The position numbers were made by a program, and so were the translations under genes. The notes beneath the pieces were generated by a model. That model did no database searches. It had not been told where the DNA came from and saw only the letters and a list, made by a program, of their open reading frames with translations. From positions 62,001 to 126,000 of the forward strand of contig NZ_CP016615.1 of NCBI RefSeq assembly GCF_013377275.1: a stretch of 64,000 nt of DNA, given 5' to 3'. This DNA comes from Vespertiliibacter pulmonis (GTDB taxonomy: Bacteria; Pseudomonadota; Gammaproteobacteria; Enterobacterales; Pasteurellaceae). Below, one piece after another: positions 36,590-47,253 of the stretch; the stretch's first letter is position 1, and every line of letters starts with the position of its first letter.

Positions 36590-37087
36590 TTAAGGAAATT
36601 CAGCCCATTTCAATTCTCCTATATTTCCCTTTTTACTAATTTCGGCAATCACTGCTGGATAAAAATGAACACTTTGCTGAGAGAGTGTTAGCATTTGTAC
36701 TAAATCATAAACTAAAGGTAAATGAGAAATAATTAATACATTATCAACCCCATCTTGTTGCAAAACATCAAGATAATTCACTACATTTTCTACAGAGCCA
36801 CCAGGAGTAATTCCTTCCCATTGCTCTATGCGTTCATTTAATACTACAAAATTTTCTTCACAACTAACCTCTTCAATTCCTTGTAATAGCATCTCTAATG
36901 TCTGCTTAGCTCTCAAATATGGACTTACAATAATTTTATTAAGCGATCTTCCTTGAAAAATAAGCCGATTTGCCAGCCATTTTCCCTGTTTATACGCCAT
37001 ATTTTTTCCTTTATCTGTTAAGCTTCTCTGACTATCTATTGTGGAATTAAATCCAGCTTCTCCATGACGCATTATCCAAATCTGCAT
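36590..37087 (-). CDS. sixA: Phosphohistidine phosphatase SixA
   Basis: A 165-residue histidine-phosphatase-fold enzyme starting MQIWIMRHGEAGF, with the catalytic RHG at residues 7-9, VSPYLRAKQTLEML and a second His in VLIISHLPLV (near 120). In E. coli SixA dephosphorylates NPr of the nitrogen PTS. It is divergent from pykA. Confidence 0.93.
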   Translation of the reverse strand: MQIWIMRHGEAGFNSTIDSQRSLTDKGKNMAYKQGKWLANRLIFQGRSLNKIIVSPYLRAKQTLEMLLQGIEEVSCEENFVVLNERIEQWEGITPGGSVENVVNYLDVLQQDGVDNVLIISHLPLVYDLVQMLTLSQQSVHFYPAVIAEISKKGNIGELKWAEFP

Positions 37088-37242
37088 AATTGTTCCTTTT
37101 CTTATATTTTATCTAAGCTGATTTCAGCGTATAATACCCCTAATTTTTTGGATATGAATATCATTAGATGATAAATTAATCAAACCCCATAACTATTTCA
37201 ATTCATTTTAACATTATCAAAATAAATCGGAGAAACTCAATA

Positions 37243-38682
37243 ATGTCTCATAAACTTAGAAGAACCAAAATTGTTTGTACTGTCGGGCCAGCAACTGATC
37301 GTGACAACATGCTCGAAAAAATCATTGCTGCTGGGGCAAATATGATTCGTATGAACTTCTCACATGGTGTACCCGAAGATCACATCGGACGAGCGGCTCA
37401 AGTACGAGAAATTGCCAAACGTTTAGGCAAACATGTTGCTATTCTAGGTGATTTGCAAGGCCCTAAAATTCGAGTTTCAACCTTTAAAGAAGGTAAAATA
37501 TTCTTAAATATTGGTGATAAATTTACTCTTGATGCAAACTTGCCAAAAGGCGAAGGTACTCAAGAGTCTGTTGGCTTAGATTATAAAAACTTACCTAATG
37601 ACGTAGTAACTGGTGATATTTTATTATTAGATGATGGTAATGTTCAATTAAAAGTGCTTTCTATTGACGGGGCGAAAGTATTTACCGAAGTTACTGTAGG
37701 TGGTCCACTTTCTAATAATAAAGGGATCAATAAATTAGGTGGTGGTCTTTCTGCACCAGCATTGACTGATAAAGATAAAGAAGATATTAAATTAGCAGCA
37801 AAAATTGGTGTTGATTATTTAGCTGTATCTTTCCCACAATCAAGTGCAGATTTAAAATACGCTCGTCAATTAGCCTTAGAAGCGGGGTTAGATACTAAAA
37901 TTGTTGCCAAAGTAGAACGTGCAGAAACTGTCGCAACTGAAGAAGCAATGAACGACATCATTTTAGGTGCAGACGTAATTATGGTGGCTCGTGGTGATTT
38001 AGGAGTTGAAATCGGTGATGCAGCATTAGTTGGCGTACAGAAAAAGCTAATCCGCCGTTCTCGCCGTTTAAACCGTGTTGTTATCACAGCAACACAAATG
38101 ATGGAATCAATGATCAAAAAACCAATGCCAACCCGTGCCGAAGTAATGGACGTAGCGAATGCTGTGTTAGATGGTACTGATGCCGTAATGCTTTCAGGTG
38201 AAACTGCCAACGGCGACTACCCTGAAGAAACGGTCAAATCAATGGCAGAAGTCTGCTTAGGAGCAGAAACAATGCCAAGTATCAATGTTTCTCGTCATCG
38301 TATGGATTATAAATTCTCTGATATTGAAGAAGCCGTAGCGATGTCTGCAATGTACACTGCAAACCATATGGAAGGGGTAAGTGCTATTATCGCCTTAACC
38401 CAATCAGGCGAAACGGCAAAATTGATGAGCCGTATCAGTTCAGGCTTACCAATTTATGCACTTTCTCGTAATGAGCAAGCATTAAATCGCTCAGCATTAT
38501 ATCGTGGTGTTACCCCTGTATATTATACACACGATAGCCGTACTATTGATGGAGCAAAAAAAGCGATTGCATTGCTAAAAGAGCAGGGCTACTTAGCAAC
38601 CAATGACTTAGTCCTTCTCACCCACGGTGATGAATCTAAACTTGGCGGAACAAACACCTGCCGTTTATTGCGTGTAGAATAA
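37243..38682 (+). CDS. pykA: Pyruvate kinase II
   Basis: Transfers phosphate from phosphoenolpyruvate to ADP in the last glycolytic step. 479 residues, nearly the length of E. coli PykA (480) and aligned with it from [37 protein letters not shown]. Contains [12 protein letters not shown], the substrate site KVERAE, and [27 protein letters not shown] ribosome site at 37230-37233. Ends at a strong terminator. Confidence 0.96.
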   Translation: MSHKLRRTKIVCTVGPATDRDNMLEKIIAAGANMIRMNFSHGVPEDHIGRAAQVREIAKRLGKHVAILGDLQGPKIRVSTFKEGKIFLNIGDKFTLDANLPKGEGTQESVGLDYKNLPNDVVTGDILLLDDGNVQLKVLSIDGAKVFTEVTVGGPLSNNKGINKLGGGLSAPALTDKDKEDIKLAAKIGVDYLAVSFPQSSADLKYARQLALEAGLDTKIVAKVERAETVATEEAMNDIILGADVIMVARGDLGVEIGDAALVGVQKKLIRRSRRLNRVVITATQMMESMIKKPMPTRAEVMDVANAVLDGTDAVMLSGETANGDYPEETVKSMAEVCLGAETMPSINVSRHRMDYKFSDIEEAVAMSAMYTANHMEGVSAIIALTQSGETAKLMSRISSGLPIYALSRNEQALNRSALYRGVTPVYYTHDSRTIDGAKKAIALLKEQGYLATNDLVLLTHGDESKLGGTNTCRLLRVE

Positions 38683-38693
38683 CTTTTTACGCT

Positions 38694-38720
38694 AAAATCC
38701 ACGCTTTTGCGTGGATTTTT
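38694..38720 (+). terminator. Terminator after pykA
   Basis: AAAATCCACGC (38694-38704), loop TTTT, GCGTGGATTTTT (38709-38720). Confidence 0.9.
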
Positions 38721-38820
38721 ATTTTACAAAATACTTACTTAATTTGTTCTATTACAACACTTCTTACCCACAACAAATTACGTTACACTAGCCATATTAA
38801 ATAACTTTTTTGCGATCGTG

Positions 38821-40773
38821 ATGCTCCATATACTTGAACAACTTAAAGAAGAAAATTTGATTTCTGAACTCAATTATCAATTTGCCAAATTGATTGATCA
38901 TCAACAGAAATCTCATCACTACACACAGCAACAACAAAATTTAGCGGTTTTATTAAGCGCCTTAATGTCTTATACCGCACTAGAAGGAAATAGTTGTTTA
39001 CATTTAACCTCCTCTTTAGCACAAAATCCTTTTGATCTTACTCACAAATATGCTCATTTTGTTGAAGCTATATCGCAAAAAATTGGCGGAATCTCACCGC
39101 TTGATTGGCAATTTATTTTACAAAACCACATTGCTTTCAGTCAAAATCCAGAACAAATAGCCCCAATGCTATTTCAGCAAGAACGGCTTTACTTCTACCG
39201 TTATTGGCAAGCTGAAAATCGGGTCGCGACTTATTTACAACAAGCGGTCAGTTTCACACCAGATTTTACTCATATTCCCCTGTACCAACGTATATTAGCG
39301 CCATACTTCCCCGAAGAAACTGAAACTAATTGGCAAAAAATTGCCGTTGCTACTGCATTACAACAAAAATTTAGTATTATTTCAGGCGGGCCAGGTACAG
39401 GTAAAACACGTACAGTCGCTATTTTGCTGGCGGCTTTACAACAAAAGCAAGAAGAACTGGAGCTAAATCCACTCAATATTGCATTAGTTGCCCCAACGGG
39501 AAAAGCAGCAGCTCGTCTTAAAGAATCGATTTCAGGCAGTTTATTACAGCTTCCACTCTCTCAGGAACAAAGAAATGCAATTCCAATCAATGCAACTACC
39601 ATTCATAGCCTAATTGGTATTACCCCACATCGAGATAAACCTCGTTATAATGATCGTAATCCATTAAATTTTGACCTAATTGTTGTCGATGAGGCTTCAA
39701 TGATCGATCTTTTCGTGATGGAGAAGCTATTTAACGCTCTGAAGCCACATACTCGTGTGATTATGTTAGGAGATAAAGATCAACTTGCCTCCGTTGAAGC
39801 TGGTAATATTATGAGCGAACTTGGGCAATTTTTACACTATGGATACAGCCAAACACACCTTGATTACTTGGCTCAAACCACTGGCTATACCCTAGAGCCT
39901 CAATCTTCTCAAGTCCCTGATATTTGTAATTCACTCTGCCATTTACGCAAAAGCTATCGATTTGACGATAATTCAGGTATTGGAAAACTAGCAAAAGCAA
40001 TCAATAAACAACAAGTGGCCAATTCTTGGCAACTTTTTGCTACACCTTCGCCTTTAAGCGATCTTGCATTAATGGAATACCCTTCCCCATTAGAATTTGC
40101 GGATACTTCACACTACCAACAACAGTGTATTAAATTGGTTATTACCTATGCAATTGAACACTATCGAGATTATTTAACATTGGTAAAAAAACAAGAACAA
40201 AATCCAGATAACATTCAAATTATTATTGAGGTTTTTAATGCTTTCAAAAAAGTACGTTTATTAACCGCTTTACGAGTAAGTGAATTTGGTGTTGAACGGC
40301 TCAATCAACGAATTGCTGAAGGATTACAGCAAGCTGGGTTAATCCATTTTCGTTATAGCCGGGAAAACTACCTAGGTAAGCCCATTTTGATTACGGAAAA
40401 TGCACCCATCTTAAATCTCTCAAGTGGGGATATTGGGTTAGTTTTAGCTGATACACAAGGAAAACCTAAAATTTATTTTGAAGGGGAAACCATAGATAAA
40501 ATGATTAAAGTTACCCCAAGTCGCTTGCCAAGCAATGAACCCGCCTATGTGATGACTGTTCATAAATCTCAAGGCTCTGAATTTGAACATACCGTGTTGA
40601 TTATGCCGTTAAATGCTACCCCAATTTTAACGAAAGAGTTGCTCTATACTGCTGTAACACGAGCAAAGAAAAAATTTACTCTCTTTAGTAACGAAAAAGT
40701 ATGGAAACAAGGGATAAAAAGCCAAACGCAACGACAAAGTGGATTAAAAGAACAAATTTTGGCACTAAACTAG
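38821..40773 (+). CDS. recD: Exodeoxyribonuclease V alpha subunit RecD
   Basis: The 5'-3' helicase subunit of RecBCD. About 650 residues against 608 in E. coli. N-terminal RecB-binding region (1-155), Walker A SGGPGTGKTRT (about 189-199), VVDEASMIDLFVMEKLF as motif II, and the C-terminal VMTVHKSQGSEFEHTVLIMP and YTAVTRAKKKFTLFS of superfamily 1 helicases. I use the ATG at 38821; a GTG directly before it (38818) is in frame. recB and recC are not in the window, so the complex is split across the chromosome. Confidence 0.94.
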   Translation: MLHILEQLKEENLISELNYQFAKLIDHQQKSHHYTQQQQNLAVLLSALMSYTALEGNSCLHLTSSLAQNPFDLTHKYAHFVEAISQKIGGISPLDWQFILQNHIAFSQNPEQIAPMLFQQERLYFYRYWQAENRVATYLQQAVSFTPDFTHIPLYQRILAPYFPEETETNWQKIAVATALQQKFSIISGGPGTGKTRTVAILLAALQQKQEELELNPLNIALVAPTGKAAARLKESISGSLLQLPLSQEQRNAIPINATTIHSLIGITPHRDKPRYNDRNPLNFDLIVVDEASMIDLFVMEKLFNALKPHTRVIMLGDKDQLASVEAGNIMSELGQFLHYGYSQTHLDYLAQTTGYTLEPQSSQVPDICNSLCHLRKSYRFDDNSGIGKLAKAINKQQVANSWQLFATPSPLSDLALMEYPSPLEFADTSHYQQQCIKLVITYAIEHYRDYLTLVKKQEQNPDNIQIIIEVFNAFKKVRLLTALRVSEFGVERLNQRIAEGLQQAGLIHFRYSRENYLGKPILITENAPILNLSSGDIGLVLADTQGKPKIYFEGETIDKMIKVTPSRLPSNEPAYVMTVHKSQGSEFEHTVLIMPLNATPILTKELLYTAVTRAKKKFTLFSNEKVWKQGIKSQTQRQSGLKEQILALN

Positions 40774-40881
40774 TACAAGCGGTTACTTTATTAAAAATTT
40801 TCTCCATTTTGTGAACTCTAACCACTTTTTTATCGTGATAAACCAGTAAAATAACGACTCTTTTCAATTCTGGAATAGTCT

Positions 40882-42435
40882 ATGCAACAGCACACCAAAG
40901 GACAGGTATTTAGACAAAATTTTTCATCAGGGCTAGTTGTATTTTTAATTGCCCTTCCTCTGTGTTTAGGAATTGCCCTCGCATCAGGAGCTCCACCATT
41001 AGCGGGGATTTTGTCAGGTGTTATCGGCGGAATTTTAATTGGCACTCTCAGTAGCTCACCAATTAGCGTAGCAGGCCCAGCCGCAGGGCTAACGGCCATT
41101 GTCTTAAGTGCAATCACTGAACTCGGTAGTTTTGACCTGTTTCTCTGTGCTGGCGTTATTGCTGGAGCGATACAACTTTCATTGGGCTTTATGCGCGCAG
41201 GTAGTATTACTAATTATATTCCTATTGCAGTCATTGAAGGAATGCTTGCTGGTATTGGTATTATCATCATAATTAAACAAATTCCGAGTATTTTCGGGTA
41301 CGAAAACTTTCCTACTCTTAACTCTCTTCCTACGTTAAGTATTCATTTAGGCTCACTAATTATTGCGACTATTTCTTTCATTATTTTAATCGGTTGGCAG
41401 TATTGCCCACGTTTAAATCAGATAAAATCACTACCTACAGCCCTTATTGCAGTTATTGCTGGAATTATCATCAATCAACTTTTTATTCAACTATATAGCC
41501 CACTTGCTGTCCCTAGCAGTCAGCTCGTCCAATTACCTGATATACATAATATATCTGATATACAACAACTTATTCGTTTTCCCCAATTTTCAGGTTTTAC
41601 TCTCCCAATCGTTTGGATAACAGGCATAACTATCGCATTAGTCGCTTCTATTGAGACTCTGCTCTCTATTGAAGCTGCCGATCGTTTAGATAAACACCGC
41701 AGAATAACAGATACAAACCAAGAACTTCGAGCTCAAGGTATTGGTAATATTGTTGCCTCATTTATTGGTGGGCTACCAATAACTTCTGTGATTATTCGCT
41801 CTTCTGCTAATGCCAATGCTGGTGCTAATCACAAAATATCGACCATTATTCACGGTATATTATTGCTATTGTGTGTACTTTCAGTACCCCATTTACTTAA
41901 TAAAATTCCGCTTGCAAGTTTAGCCGCTGTTTTAATTATAGTAGGATATAAATTAACCGCTCCATCTACTTATCTTCATTTTTGGCGCAAAGGAATTTAT
42001 CAATTTATTCCCTTTATTGCCACAATGATTGCTGTTGTATGCCTAGATCTACTTAAAGGTGTTGGAATTGGTTTAATTATCAGCTTACTATTTATTTTAC
42101 ATAGCAATATGAAACGAACTTATTATCTCAGCCGAGAAGAATTAGCAAATGCGGGGACAATTATTTTGGAATTAGGTGAAGAAGTCTCTTTTTTAAATAA
42201 AGCAGCATTAAAGAAAACATTAAAAAATATTCCATCTGATGCTCATATTATTATTAACGCAGAAAAAGCAATCTATATTGCGAGCGATATTTTAGAACTT
42301 CTAGAAGATTTTACCAATGTATATGCCCAAGAACATAATATCAGAGTTAGCCTAAAAGGGTTTAAATATGATTATGAATACCAAGACGGAAACGAACATC
42401 GCCATATTCGAGTTGAACATCATCGGCAGATGTAA
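40882..42435 (+). CDS. SulP-family anion transporter
   Basis: A 517-residue inner-membrane transporter with about 11-12 membrane segments. It starts with SSGLVVFLIALPLCLGIALASGAPPLAGILSG and SSSPISVAGPAAGLTAIV, the SulP signatures, and has a short STAS-like C-terminal domain from about residue 425 (LELGEEVSFLNKAALKKTLKNIPSDAHIIINAEKAIYIASDILELL). SulP members carry sulfate, bicarbonate or dicarboxylates; the substrate cannot be fixed. No carbonic anhydrase gene is adjacent. No clear promoter seen; recD ends 108 bases before. Confidence 0.88.
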   Translation: MQQHTKGQVFRQNFSSGLVVFLIALPLCLGIALASGAPPLAGILSGVIGGILIGTLSSSPISVAGPAAGLTAIVLSAITELGSFDLFLCAGVIAGAIQLSLGFMRAGSITNYIPIAVIEGMLAGIGIIIIIKQIPSIFGYENFPTLNSLPTLSIHLGSLIIATISFIILIGWQYCPRLNQIKSLPTALIAVIAGIIINQLFIQLYSPLAVPSSQLVQLPDIHNISDIQQLIRFPQFSGFTLPIVWITGITIALVASIETLLSIEAADRLDKHRRITDTNQELRAQGIGNIVASFIGGLPITSVIIRSSANANAGANHKISTIIHGILLLLCVLSVPHLLNKIPLASLAAVLIIVGYKLTAPSTYLHFWRKGIYQFIPFIATMIAVVCLDLLKGVGIGLIISLLFILHSNMKRTYYLSREELANAGTIILELGEEVSFLNKAALKKTLKNIPSDAHIIINAEKAIYIASDILELLEDFTNVYAQEHNIRVSLKGFKYDYEYQDGNEHRHIRVEHHRQM

Positions 42436-42469
42436 CCGCTCATTATCATTATGGGCTTATTAAATATAA

Positions 42470-42501
42470 AAAATCCGCTTTAAAATATTAAAGCGGATTT
42501 T
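42470..42501. terminator. Bidirectional terminator between the SulP gene and cpdB
   Basis: AAAATCCGCTTTAA (42470-42483) and TTAAAGCGGATTTT (42488-42501), a 14-bp stem with a 4-base loop, between convergent genes. Confidence 0.9.
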
Positions 42502-42510
42502 ACTATTAAC

Positions 42511-44484
42511 TTATTTAGATAAATCTATCTGGTACACAGCAAACCCTGTTTCGTCCGTTTCTAAGAACGTCATTGGATATTGCCCTTTCTCTTTAATAAA
42601 TGATTTTGCTTTATCTGTTGGCGAAGTTTCAAAACGAATATCTAACTTCACTTTGCTGTTAATTGGTGCAAATCGCCAATTTTTATCTGCCGTTGGACTA
42701 ACTGTACCGTTAGTTTTACTTTCTGCACTGATATAATTTGCCACAATTTGACGATTTTCATCAGGACCAGCAAATACAATATGGCTATCGCCAGTTCCCG
42801 GGAACTTACCACTATAAGCACGATAATTATTAGTCGCAATCAAAAACTCAGCTTTCGGATCAACTGCTTTACCATTATACGTTAAATTAAGCACCCGATG
42901 AGAATTTGGATTAATTAAATTACAATCACCATCATAACGGGCAGGCTGTGTGAGATCATACTGATATTCTACCCCATCAATTACATCAAAATTATAAGTA
43001 CGGAACCCCGTCCAATTTAAGAGGCTTTGTGGTTTTTCACTATTAGGATCGATTTGGTTAAACATTCCTGCACTACATTCTAACCATTCTTTTAATTCAT
43101 CGCCCGTAACTTTTAATACCACCAATGTATTTGGGTAAAGGTATAAATCTGCGGCATTACGGAAAGTTAAATCGCCTTTATCCACTTCAGTATAACCCGT
43201 AGGGTCATTTTTACGTCCACCAGCTTTAAATGGTGCACCTGCGCTTAATATCGGTAATCCTACTAAATCAGGCAAACCTTTCACAATATTTTCAACATAA
43301 GCCCGTTGTGCCTGATTCACAATTTGAATAGTTGGATCATCTTGTACTAAAGCTAAATAGCTATACATATTATCCGTTGCTTTTCCTATTGGCTGAGAAA
43401 CAAAAGTACGTGTTGCTTCATGTACAGGTTTTAACAATGCCGTAACGCCTGGGTGATTTTCTACCGTTGCCACTTTCTTTTCTGTATCATAAATCGGACG
43501 TAATACTGCGGATCCATCAATCACCACCCATTTACCATTTTCTTCTGTTAGTGTGAGATCAACGACACTGATATTATTACCCCAATATCCCGCCATACTT
43601 TCAGGCATATTTTTTACAGTTCCTTTCTCTAAATTTACATTTGGTGATTTTGCAAATTCTTTATTTGGGAACAAGCGGTGAGAATGCCCGAAAATTACCG
43701 CATCAATGCCTTTTACATCAGCTAAATAAAATGCTGAATTTTCTGCACCTTCTTTATAAGGTTCATCTGATGGACCTGTATGTGCCAAAGCAACAATAAT
43801 ATCTGCTCCTTTCTGTTTTAGAATTGGCACATATTTTTCTGCAGTTTTTACAATATCTCGTGTTTCCACTTTTCCATCTAAATTTGCCTTATCCCACACA
43901 ACAATTTGTGGCGTAACAAAACCAACGTAACCAATTTTTACAGTATGCTTATGCCCATTTTCATCGATGACCTCTTTTTCTTGAATGAAATAAGGCTGAA
44001 AAGCGGGATCTTCCGTACCAGCTTTTACTACATTCGCATTTATAATCGGGAATTTGGCTTGTTTAATGGCATCATCTAAATAGGTTAGTCCATAGTTAAA
44101 TTCGTGATTTCCTAATGTTCCTACGTCGTAATTCATAAAATTTAACGCATCAATAGCAGGGTTCGACTTACCTTCTTTATAGCCCACAGCGGCTTGATAA
44201 TCTGCAATAGGATTCCCTTGAATTAAATCGCCGTTATCCACCAACACACTATTTTTTGCTTCTTTGCGAGCCTGTTCAATCAATGTTGCCGTGCGTGTAA
44301 AACCAAATTTAGGAGTAGGTGCGTCTTTATAGTAGTCAAAATCAGTTAGAAAACTGTGGACATCCGTTGTTCCAACAATACGCAATGCCACTTTATTTTT
44401 TGATTCTGCAAAGGCAAAACGATTTGCACTCAAAGCTAAAAATGTGGTTGCACCAATTTGGATAAAGCGTCTTCTATTCATCAT
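42511..44484 (-). CDS. cpdB: Periplasmic 2',3'-cyclic-nucleotide 2'-phosphodiesterase/3'-nucleotidase
   Basis: A 657-residue metallophosphoesterase that salvages extracellular nucleotides. It starts [26 protein letters not shown], a twin-arginine-type signal that is longer and more basic than the usual Sec signal. The calcineurin-like domain has [25 protein letters not shown] and [10 protein letters not shown] 5'-nucleotidase C-terminal domain follows from about 355. The frame opens 10 codons earlier; GGAG at 44493-44496 on the minus strand serves the ATG at 44484 (or 44481). Confidence 0.93.
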   Translation of the reverse strand: MMNRRRFIQIGATTFLALSANRFAFAESKNKVALRIVGTTDVHSFLTDFDYYKDAPTPKFGFTRTATLIEQARKEAKNSVLVDNGDLIQGNPIADYQAAVGYKEGKSNPAIDALNFMNYDVGTLGNHEFNYGLTYLDDAIKQAKFPIINANVVKAGTEDPAFQPYFIQEKEVIDENGHKHTVKIGYVGFVTPQIVVWDKANLDGKVETRDIVKTAEKYVPILKQKGADIIVALAHTGPSDEPYKEGAENSAFYLADVKGIDAVIFGHSHRLFPNKEFAKSPNVNLEKGTVKNMPESMAGYWGNNISVVDLTLTEENGKWVVIDGSAVLRPIYDTEKKVATVENHPGVTALLKPVHEATRTFVSQPIGKATDNMYSYLALVQDDPTIQIVNQAQRAYVENIVKGLPDLVGLPILSAGAPFKAGGRKNDPTGYTEVDKGDLTFRNAADLYLYPNTLVVLKVTGDELKEWLECSAGMFNQIDPNSEKPQSLLNWTGFRTYNFDVIDGVEYQYDLTQPARYDGDCNLINPNSHRVLNLTYNGKAVDPKAEFLIATNNYRAYSGKFPGTGDSHIVFAGPDENRQIVANYISAESKTNGTVSPTADKNWRFAPINSKVKLDIRFETSPTDKAKSFIKEKGQYPMTFLETDETGFAVYQIDLSK

Positions 44485-44627
44485 TATTAATTCTCCAAGG
44501 GTAAAAACTGACAAATATTTTACAAAAACAACCGCTTATACTCTAGCGTTTTCTATAGAATTAGCCTCTTTAAAAGAACCTTTACACAAAAATGAGAGAA
44601 ATACGACAATTTTTATTGCCCAAAAAG

Positions 44628-44651
44628 AAAAAGCGACTCTTGTCGCTTTTT
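44628..44651 (-). terminator. Terminator after pmbA
   Basis: AAAAAGCGAC (44628-44637), TCTT loop, GTCGCTTTTT (44642-44651); 20 bases beyond the pmbA stop. Confidence 0.85.
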
Positions 44652-44670
44652 ACTCACTTTCCTATACTAT

Positions 44671-46020
44671 TTATTGCCCTGAGATTTTTAGTTTATCCAG
44701 CAAAATCGACCCTGTTTGAATGTTAGATCGATGTTCAATATCATCACCTACGGCAACCATATTTTGATACATATCTTGTAATTTTCCTGCTATTGTAATT
44801 TCAGCCACAGGATAGGCAATTTCACCATTTTCTACCCAAAACCCTGCCGCACCTCGAGAATATTCACCTGTAACGCCATTAATTGCGCCACCTAACATTT
44901 CTGTAACCAATAAACCTCTGCCCATCTCTTTTAGCAACGTTTCCAGACCACCTGTTCGATTAGGTTGTACTAACCAATTATGAATTCCCCCAGCGTGTCC
45001 TGTTGTTTGTCTTCCTAATTTACGTCCGCTATAACTGGTTAAAAGGTAAGATTGCAATACGCCATCAGTAATAATTTCTCTATCTTGTGTGATAACGCCT
45101 TCACTATCAAATGGCGATGACGCAAGCTGTTGTAATAAATGAGGACGTTCTGAAATTGCAAACCAATCAGGTAAAATTTGCTCACCTAATTTATCTTGTA
45201 AAAAGCTAGATTTACGATATAAAGCCCCACCACTAATAGCTCCTGCTAAATGCCCTATAAGCCCCGTTGCCACATCATTATAGAAAATAACTGGAAACTC
45301 ACCTGTTGCTAACTGTTGCGGATTTAGCCGTTTTACTGCTTTCATCGCTGCTTGTTTCCCAACCCATTCAGGATCTGCTAGCTGATCAAACTGGCGAGAA
45401 ATCGTATATTCATAATCCCGTTCTAGTTGCTCTTTATAAGCTGAAATCAAACTACAAGAAAGTGAATAACGGCTCGATAAATAGCTCTGCAACATTCCGT
45501 GTGTATTGCCATATACTCGAATACCACTATGAGAATTAAAGGTTGCACCTTCACTATTTACAATCTTTTCATCACTATGTATGCCGTAATGTTCCGTTTC
45601 TAAAGCCAAAGCCACTGCTTTATCTACATCAATTTCAGCTTGATGATAAAGGTCTAAATTAGGAGCATTAAACGCCATCATTTCCTTATCAGCAAGCCCA
45701 GCACACTCATCTTCAGAAGTATATTTTGCAATAGCTAATGCAGATTCAACCGCTTGTTGAATTGATTTTGGCTGTAAATCTGATGTAGAAGCATTACCTT
45801 TTCTTTTTCCTAAATAGACAGAAATACCAAGAGATCCATCGTTATTAAATTCAATATTTTCAATCTGCTCTAAACGGGTGGAAACAGAAAGCCCTGCAAC
45901 TTTAGTTACACCGACTTCTGCTGTTGCACCAGCCTTCTCTGCTAAAGATAATGCTGTTTGCACCGCATCTCGTAAAATGTGTTCTTGATGTTGTAATTCA
46001 GTTTGGGTTACTAAGCTCAT
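44671..46020 (-). CDS. pmbA: Metalloprotease PmbA (TldE)
   Basis: A 449-residue subunit of the TldD-TldE protease that matures microcin B17 and degrades the CcdA antitoxin in E. coli. It shows RDAVQTALSLAEKAGATAEVGVTK at the N-terminus, GLIGHLAGAISGGALYRKSSFLQDKLGEQILP in the middle and GVTGEYSRGAAGFWVENGEIAYPVAEITIAG at the C-terminus. TldE lacks the zinc motif, which lies in TldD. TldD is not in the window. Divergent from darP, as in E. coli. Confidence 0.94.
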   Translation of the reverse strand: MSLVTQTELQHQEHILRDAVQTALSLAEKAGATAEVGVTKVAGLSVSTRLEQIENIEFNNDGSLGISVYLGKRKGNASTSDLQPKSIQQAVESALAIAKYTSEDECAGLADKEMMAFNAPNLDLYHQAEIDVDKAVALALETEHYGIHSDEKIVNSEGATFNSHSGIRVYGNTHGMLQSYLSSRYSLSCSLISAYKEQLERDYEYTISRQFDQLADPEWVGKQAAMKAVKRLNPQQLATGEFPVIFYNDVATGLIGHLAGAISGGALYRKSSFLQDKLGEQILPDWFAISERPHLLQQLASSPFDSEGVITQDREIITDGVLQSYLLTSYSGRKLGRQTTGHAGGIHNWLVQPNRTGGLETLLKEMGRGLLVTEMLGGAINGVTGEYSRGAAGFWVENGEIAYPVAEITIAGKLQDMYQNMVAVGDDIEHRSNIQTGSILLDKLKISGQ

Positions 46021-46107
46021 AATGTTTTATCTTATAAATGGCTCACCGTTTATTTAAGTGAAAGCCGTGAGTATTGCAATGATAGGGCAGTACAATGTGG
46101 TTTATCA

Positions 46108-46136
46108 TTGACCAGACGTGCTTTTCCACATAGAAT
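46108..46136 (+). promoter_or_regulatory. Strong sigma-70 promoter upstream of darP
   Basis: TTGACC (46108-46113), 17-base spacer, TAGAAT (46131-46136). Expected start near 46143. A terminator-like hairpin follows 18 bases later. Confidence 0.65.
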
Positions 46137-46160
46137 GTAAAAGTAAAAATCTTATCAGAA

Positions 46161-46187
46161 AAGCCTATCCATTGCGATAGGCTTTTT
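46161..46187 (+). terminator. Terminator-like hairpin in the darP leader
   Basis: AAGCCTATC (46161-46169) and GATAGGCTT (46176-46184) with a 6-base loop and a TTTTT run. There is no + strand gene upstream, so it sits within the leader of darP, between promoter and start codon. Confidence 0.8.
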
Positions 46188-46205
46188 AGCTCAAAAGGGG
46201 GAATG

Positions 46206-46739
46206 ATGGCTCGCAAAGCACGCAATAATGAAATGGACTGGACAGATAATGAAGAAGAAATTATTTGGGTAAGTAAGAGTGAAATTAAACGAGATTCGGA
46301 ACAGCTTAAAAAACTTGGTGAGAATTTAATAAACTTAACACCTGCTAATTTAGCAAAAATGCCTTTAGATGATAGTCTCCGTGAGGCGATTGAATTAGCA
46401 CAGCGTTTACGCTTGGAAGCTCGCCGCCGTCAAATTCAGTATATTGGCAAATTATTACGCAACCGTGATCCTGAGCCAATACAAGAAGCCTTAGATAAAG
46501 TGCAAAATCGGCATAATCAACAACTTGCCCTATTGCAAAAATTAGAAATTATACGGGAACAATTAGTTGAACAAGGCGATATGGCGTTAAACCCTCTCCT
46601 AGAAGATTACCCACAATTAGATCGCCAACATTTGCGTAATCTTATTCGTGCTGCCCAAAAGGAACGTCAAGCTAACAAGCTCGCAAAAAATTACCGTGAA
46701 ATATATCAATATTTAAAATCAATGATTGTAGAGCTATAA
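46206..46739 (+). CDS. darP: Ribosome-associated protein DarP (YjgA)
   Basis: A 177-residue protein that joins late 50S assembly intermediates in E. coli. Helical and charged: NEMDWTDNEEEIIWVSKSEIKRDSEQLKKLGENLINLTPANLAKMPLDDSLREAIELAQRL, then ARRRQIQYIGKLLRNRD, the conserved core. Two starts are possible, ATG 46203 and ATG 46206, with AAGGGGG at 46195-46201 as the ribosome site; the later one has better spacing. Divergent from pmbA as in E. coli. Confidence 0.93.
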   Translation: MARKARNNEMDWTDNEEEIIWVSKSEIKRDSEQLKKLGENLINLTPANLAKMPLDDSLREAIELAQRLRLEARRRQIQYIGKLLRNRDPEPIQEALDKVQNRHNQQLALLQKLEIIREQLVEQGDMALNPLLEDYPQLDRQHLRNLIRAAQKERQANKLAKNYREIYQYLKSMIVEL

Positions 46740-46760
46740 ACCGAAAGTAGGAAAATCACA

Positions 46761-47108
46761 ATGAACATAATATATTTATCACATATCAGTCTAGCCTATA
46801 TTAGCTTAGGATTATTACTCCTAAGAGGCGTTCTCTCAGCTAAAATGGTAGATTGGCGACAATACAAAATCTTAAAAATCGCCCCACATATTATTGATAC
46901 TCTACTCTTGATTTCAGGGATAACTATCTTCTTTGGATTTAGTTTTAATTGGAATGAGAGCTGGATTTGGTCAAAATTACTCTTTTTAGTGCTTTATATT
47001 ATTTTTGCCGCAAAAGCCTTCAAAAAACAGCAACCATTTTCACTTAAACATTTCTTACTTGCTGTAGTAAGTTTTATGTTAATGATGCTTATTGCGGTTA
47101 TTCATTAA
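46761..47108 (+). CDS. SirB2-family membrane protein
   Basis: A 115-residue protein with four membrane segments (about residues 4-21, 40-61, 70-87, 95-113). The pattern HISLAYISLGLLLLRG and HIIDTLLLISGITIFF matches the SirB family (PF04247), whose function is unresolved. It follows darP by 21 bases on the same strand, so it is probably co-transcribed. Confidence 0.85.
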   Translation: MNIIYLSHISLAYISLGLLLLRGVLSAKMVDWRQYKILKIAPHIIDTLLLISGITIFFGFSFNWNESWIWSKLLFLVLYIIFAAKAFKKQQPFSLKHFLLAVVSFMLMMLIAVIH

Positions 47109-47147
47109 CAAATGGCAAGTTTAAACATCGTTTTGCATTAATTTTTA

Positions 47148-47173
47148 GCCTTAAGTTTTAACTTAGGGCTTTA
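47148..47173 (+). terminator. Terminator after the sirB2-like gene
   Basis: AGCCTTAAGT pairs with ACTTAGGGCT (one mismatch) around TTTA, followed by TTTATTTTT. Confidence 0.7.
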
Positions 47174-47184
47174 TTTTTCCCAAT

Positions 47185-47221
47185 AAAAAACTGAATTTCC
47201 TGTAATAGAAAATTCAGTTTT
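47185..47221 (-). terminator. Terminator after rplY
   Basis: AAAACTGAATTT and AAATTCAGTTTT flank an unpaired loop (TCCTGTAATAGA-like). It is read after rplY on the minus strand, ending in a T run. Confidence 0.7.
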
Positions 47222-47253
47222 AACTAACCTAAAGGAAAGATTTCCTCTATCTA

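Noticed and set aside
40830-41117. Minus-strand ORF of 95 codons inside the SulP gene
   Set aside because: It runs antisense to a strongly conserved membrane protein and its composition is that of a mirrored frame.
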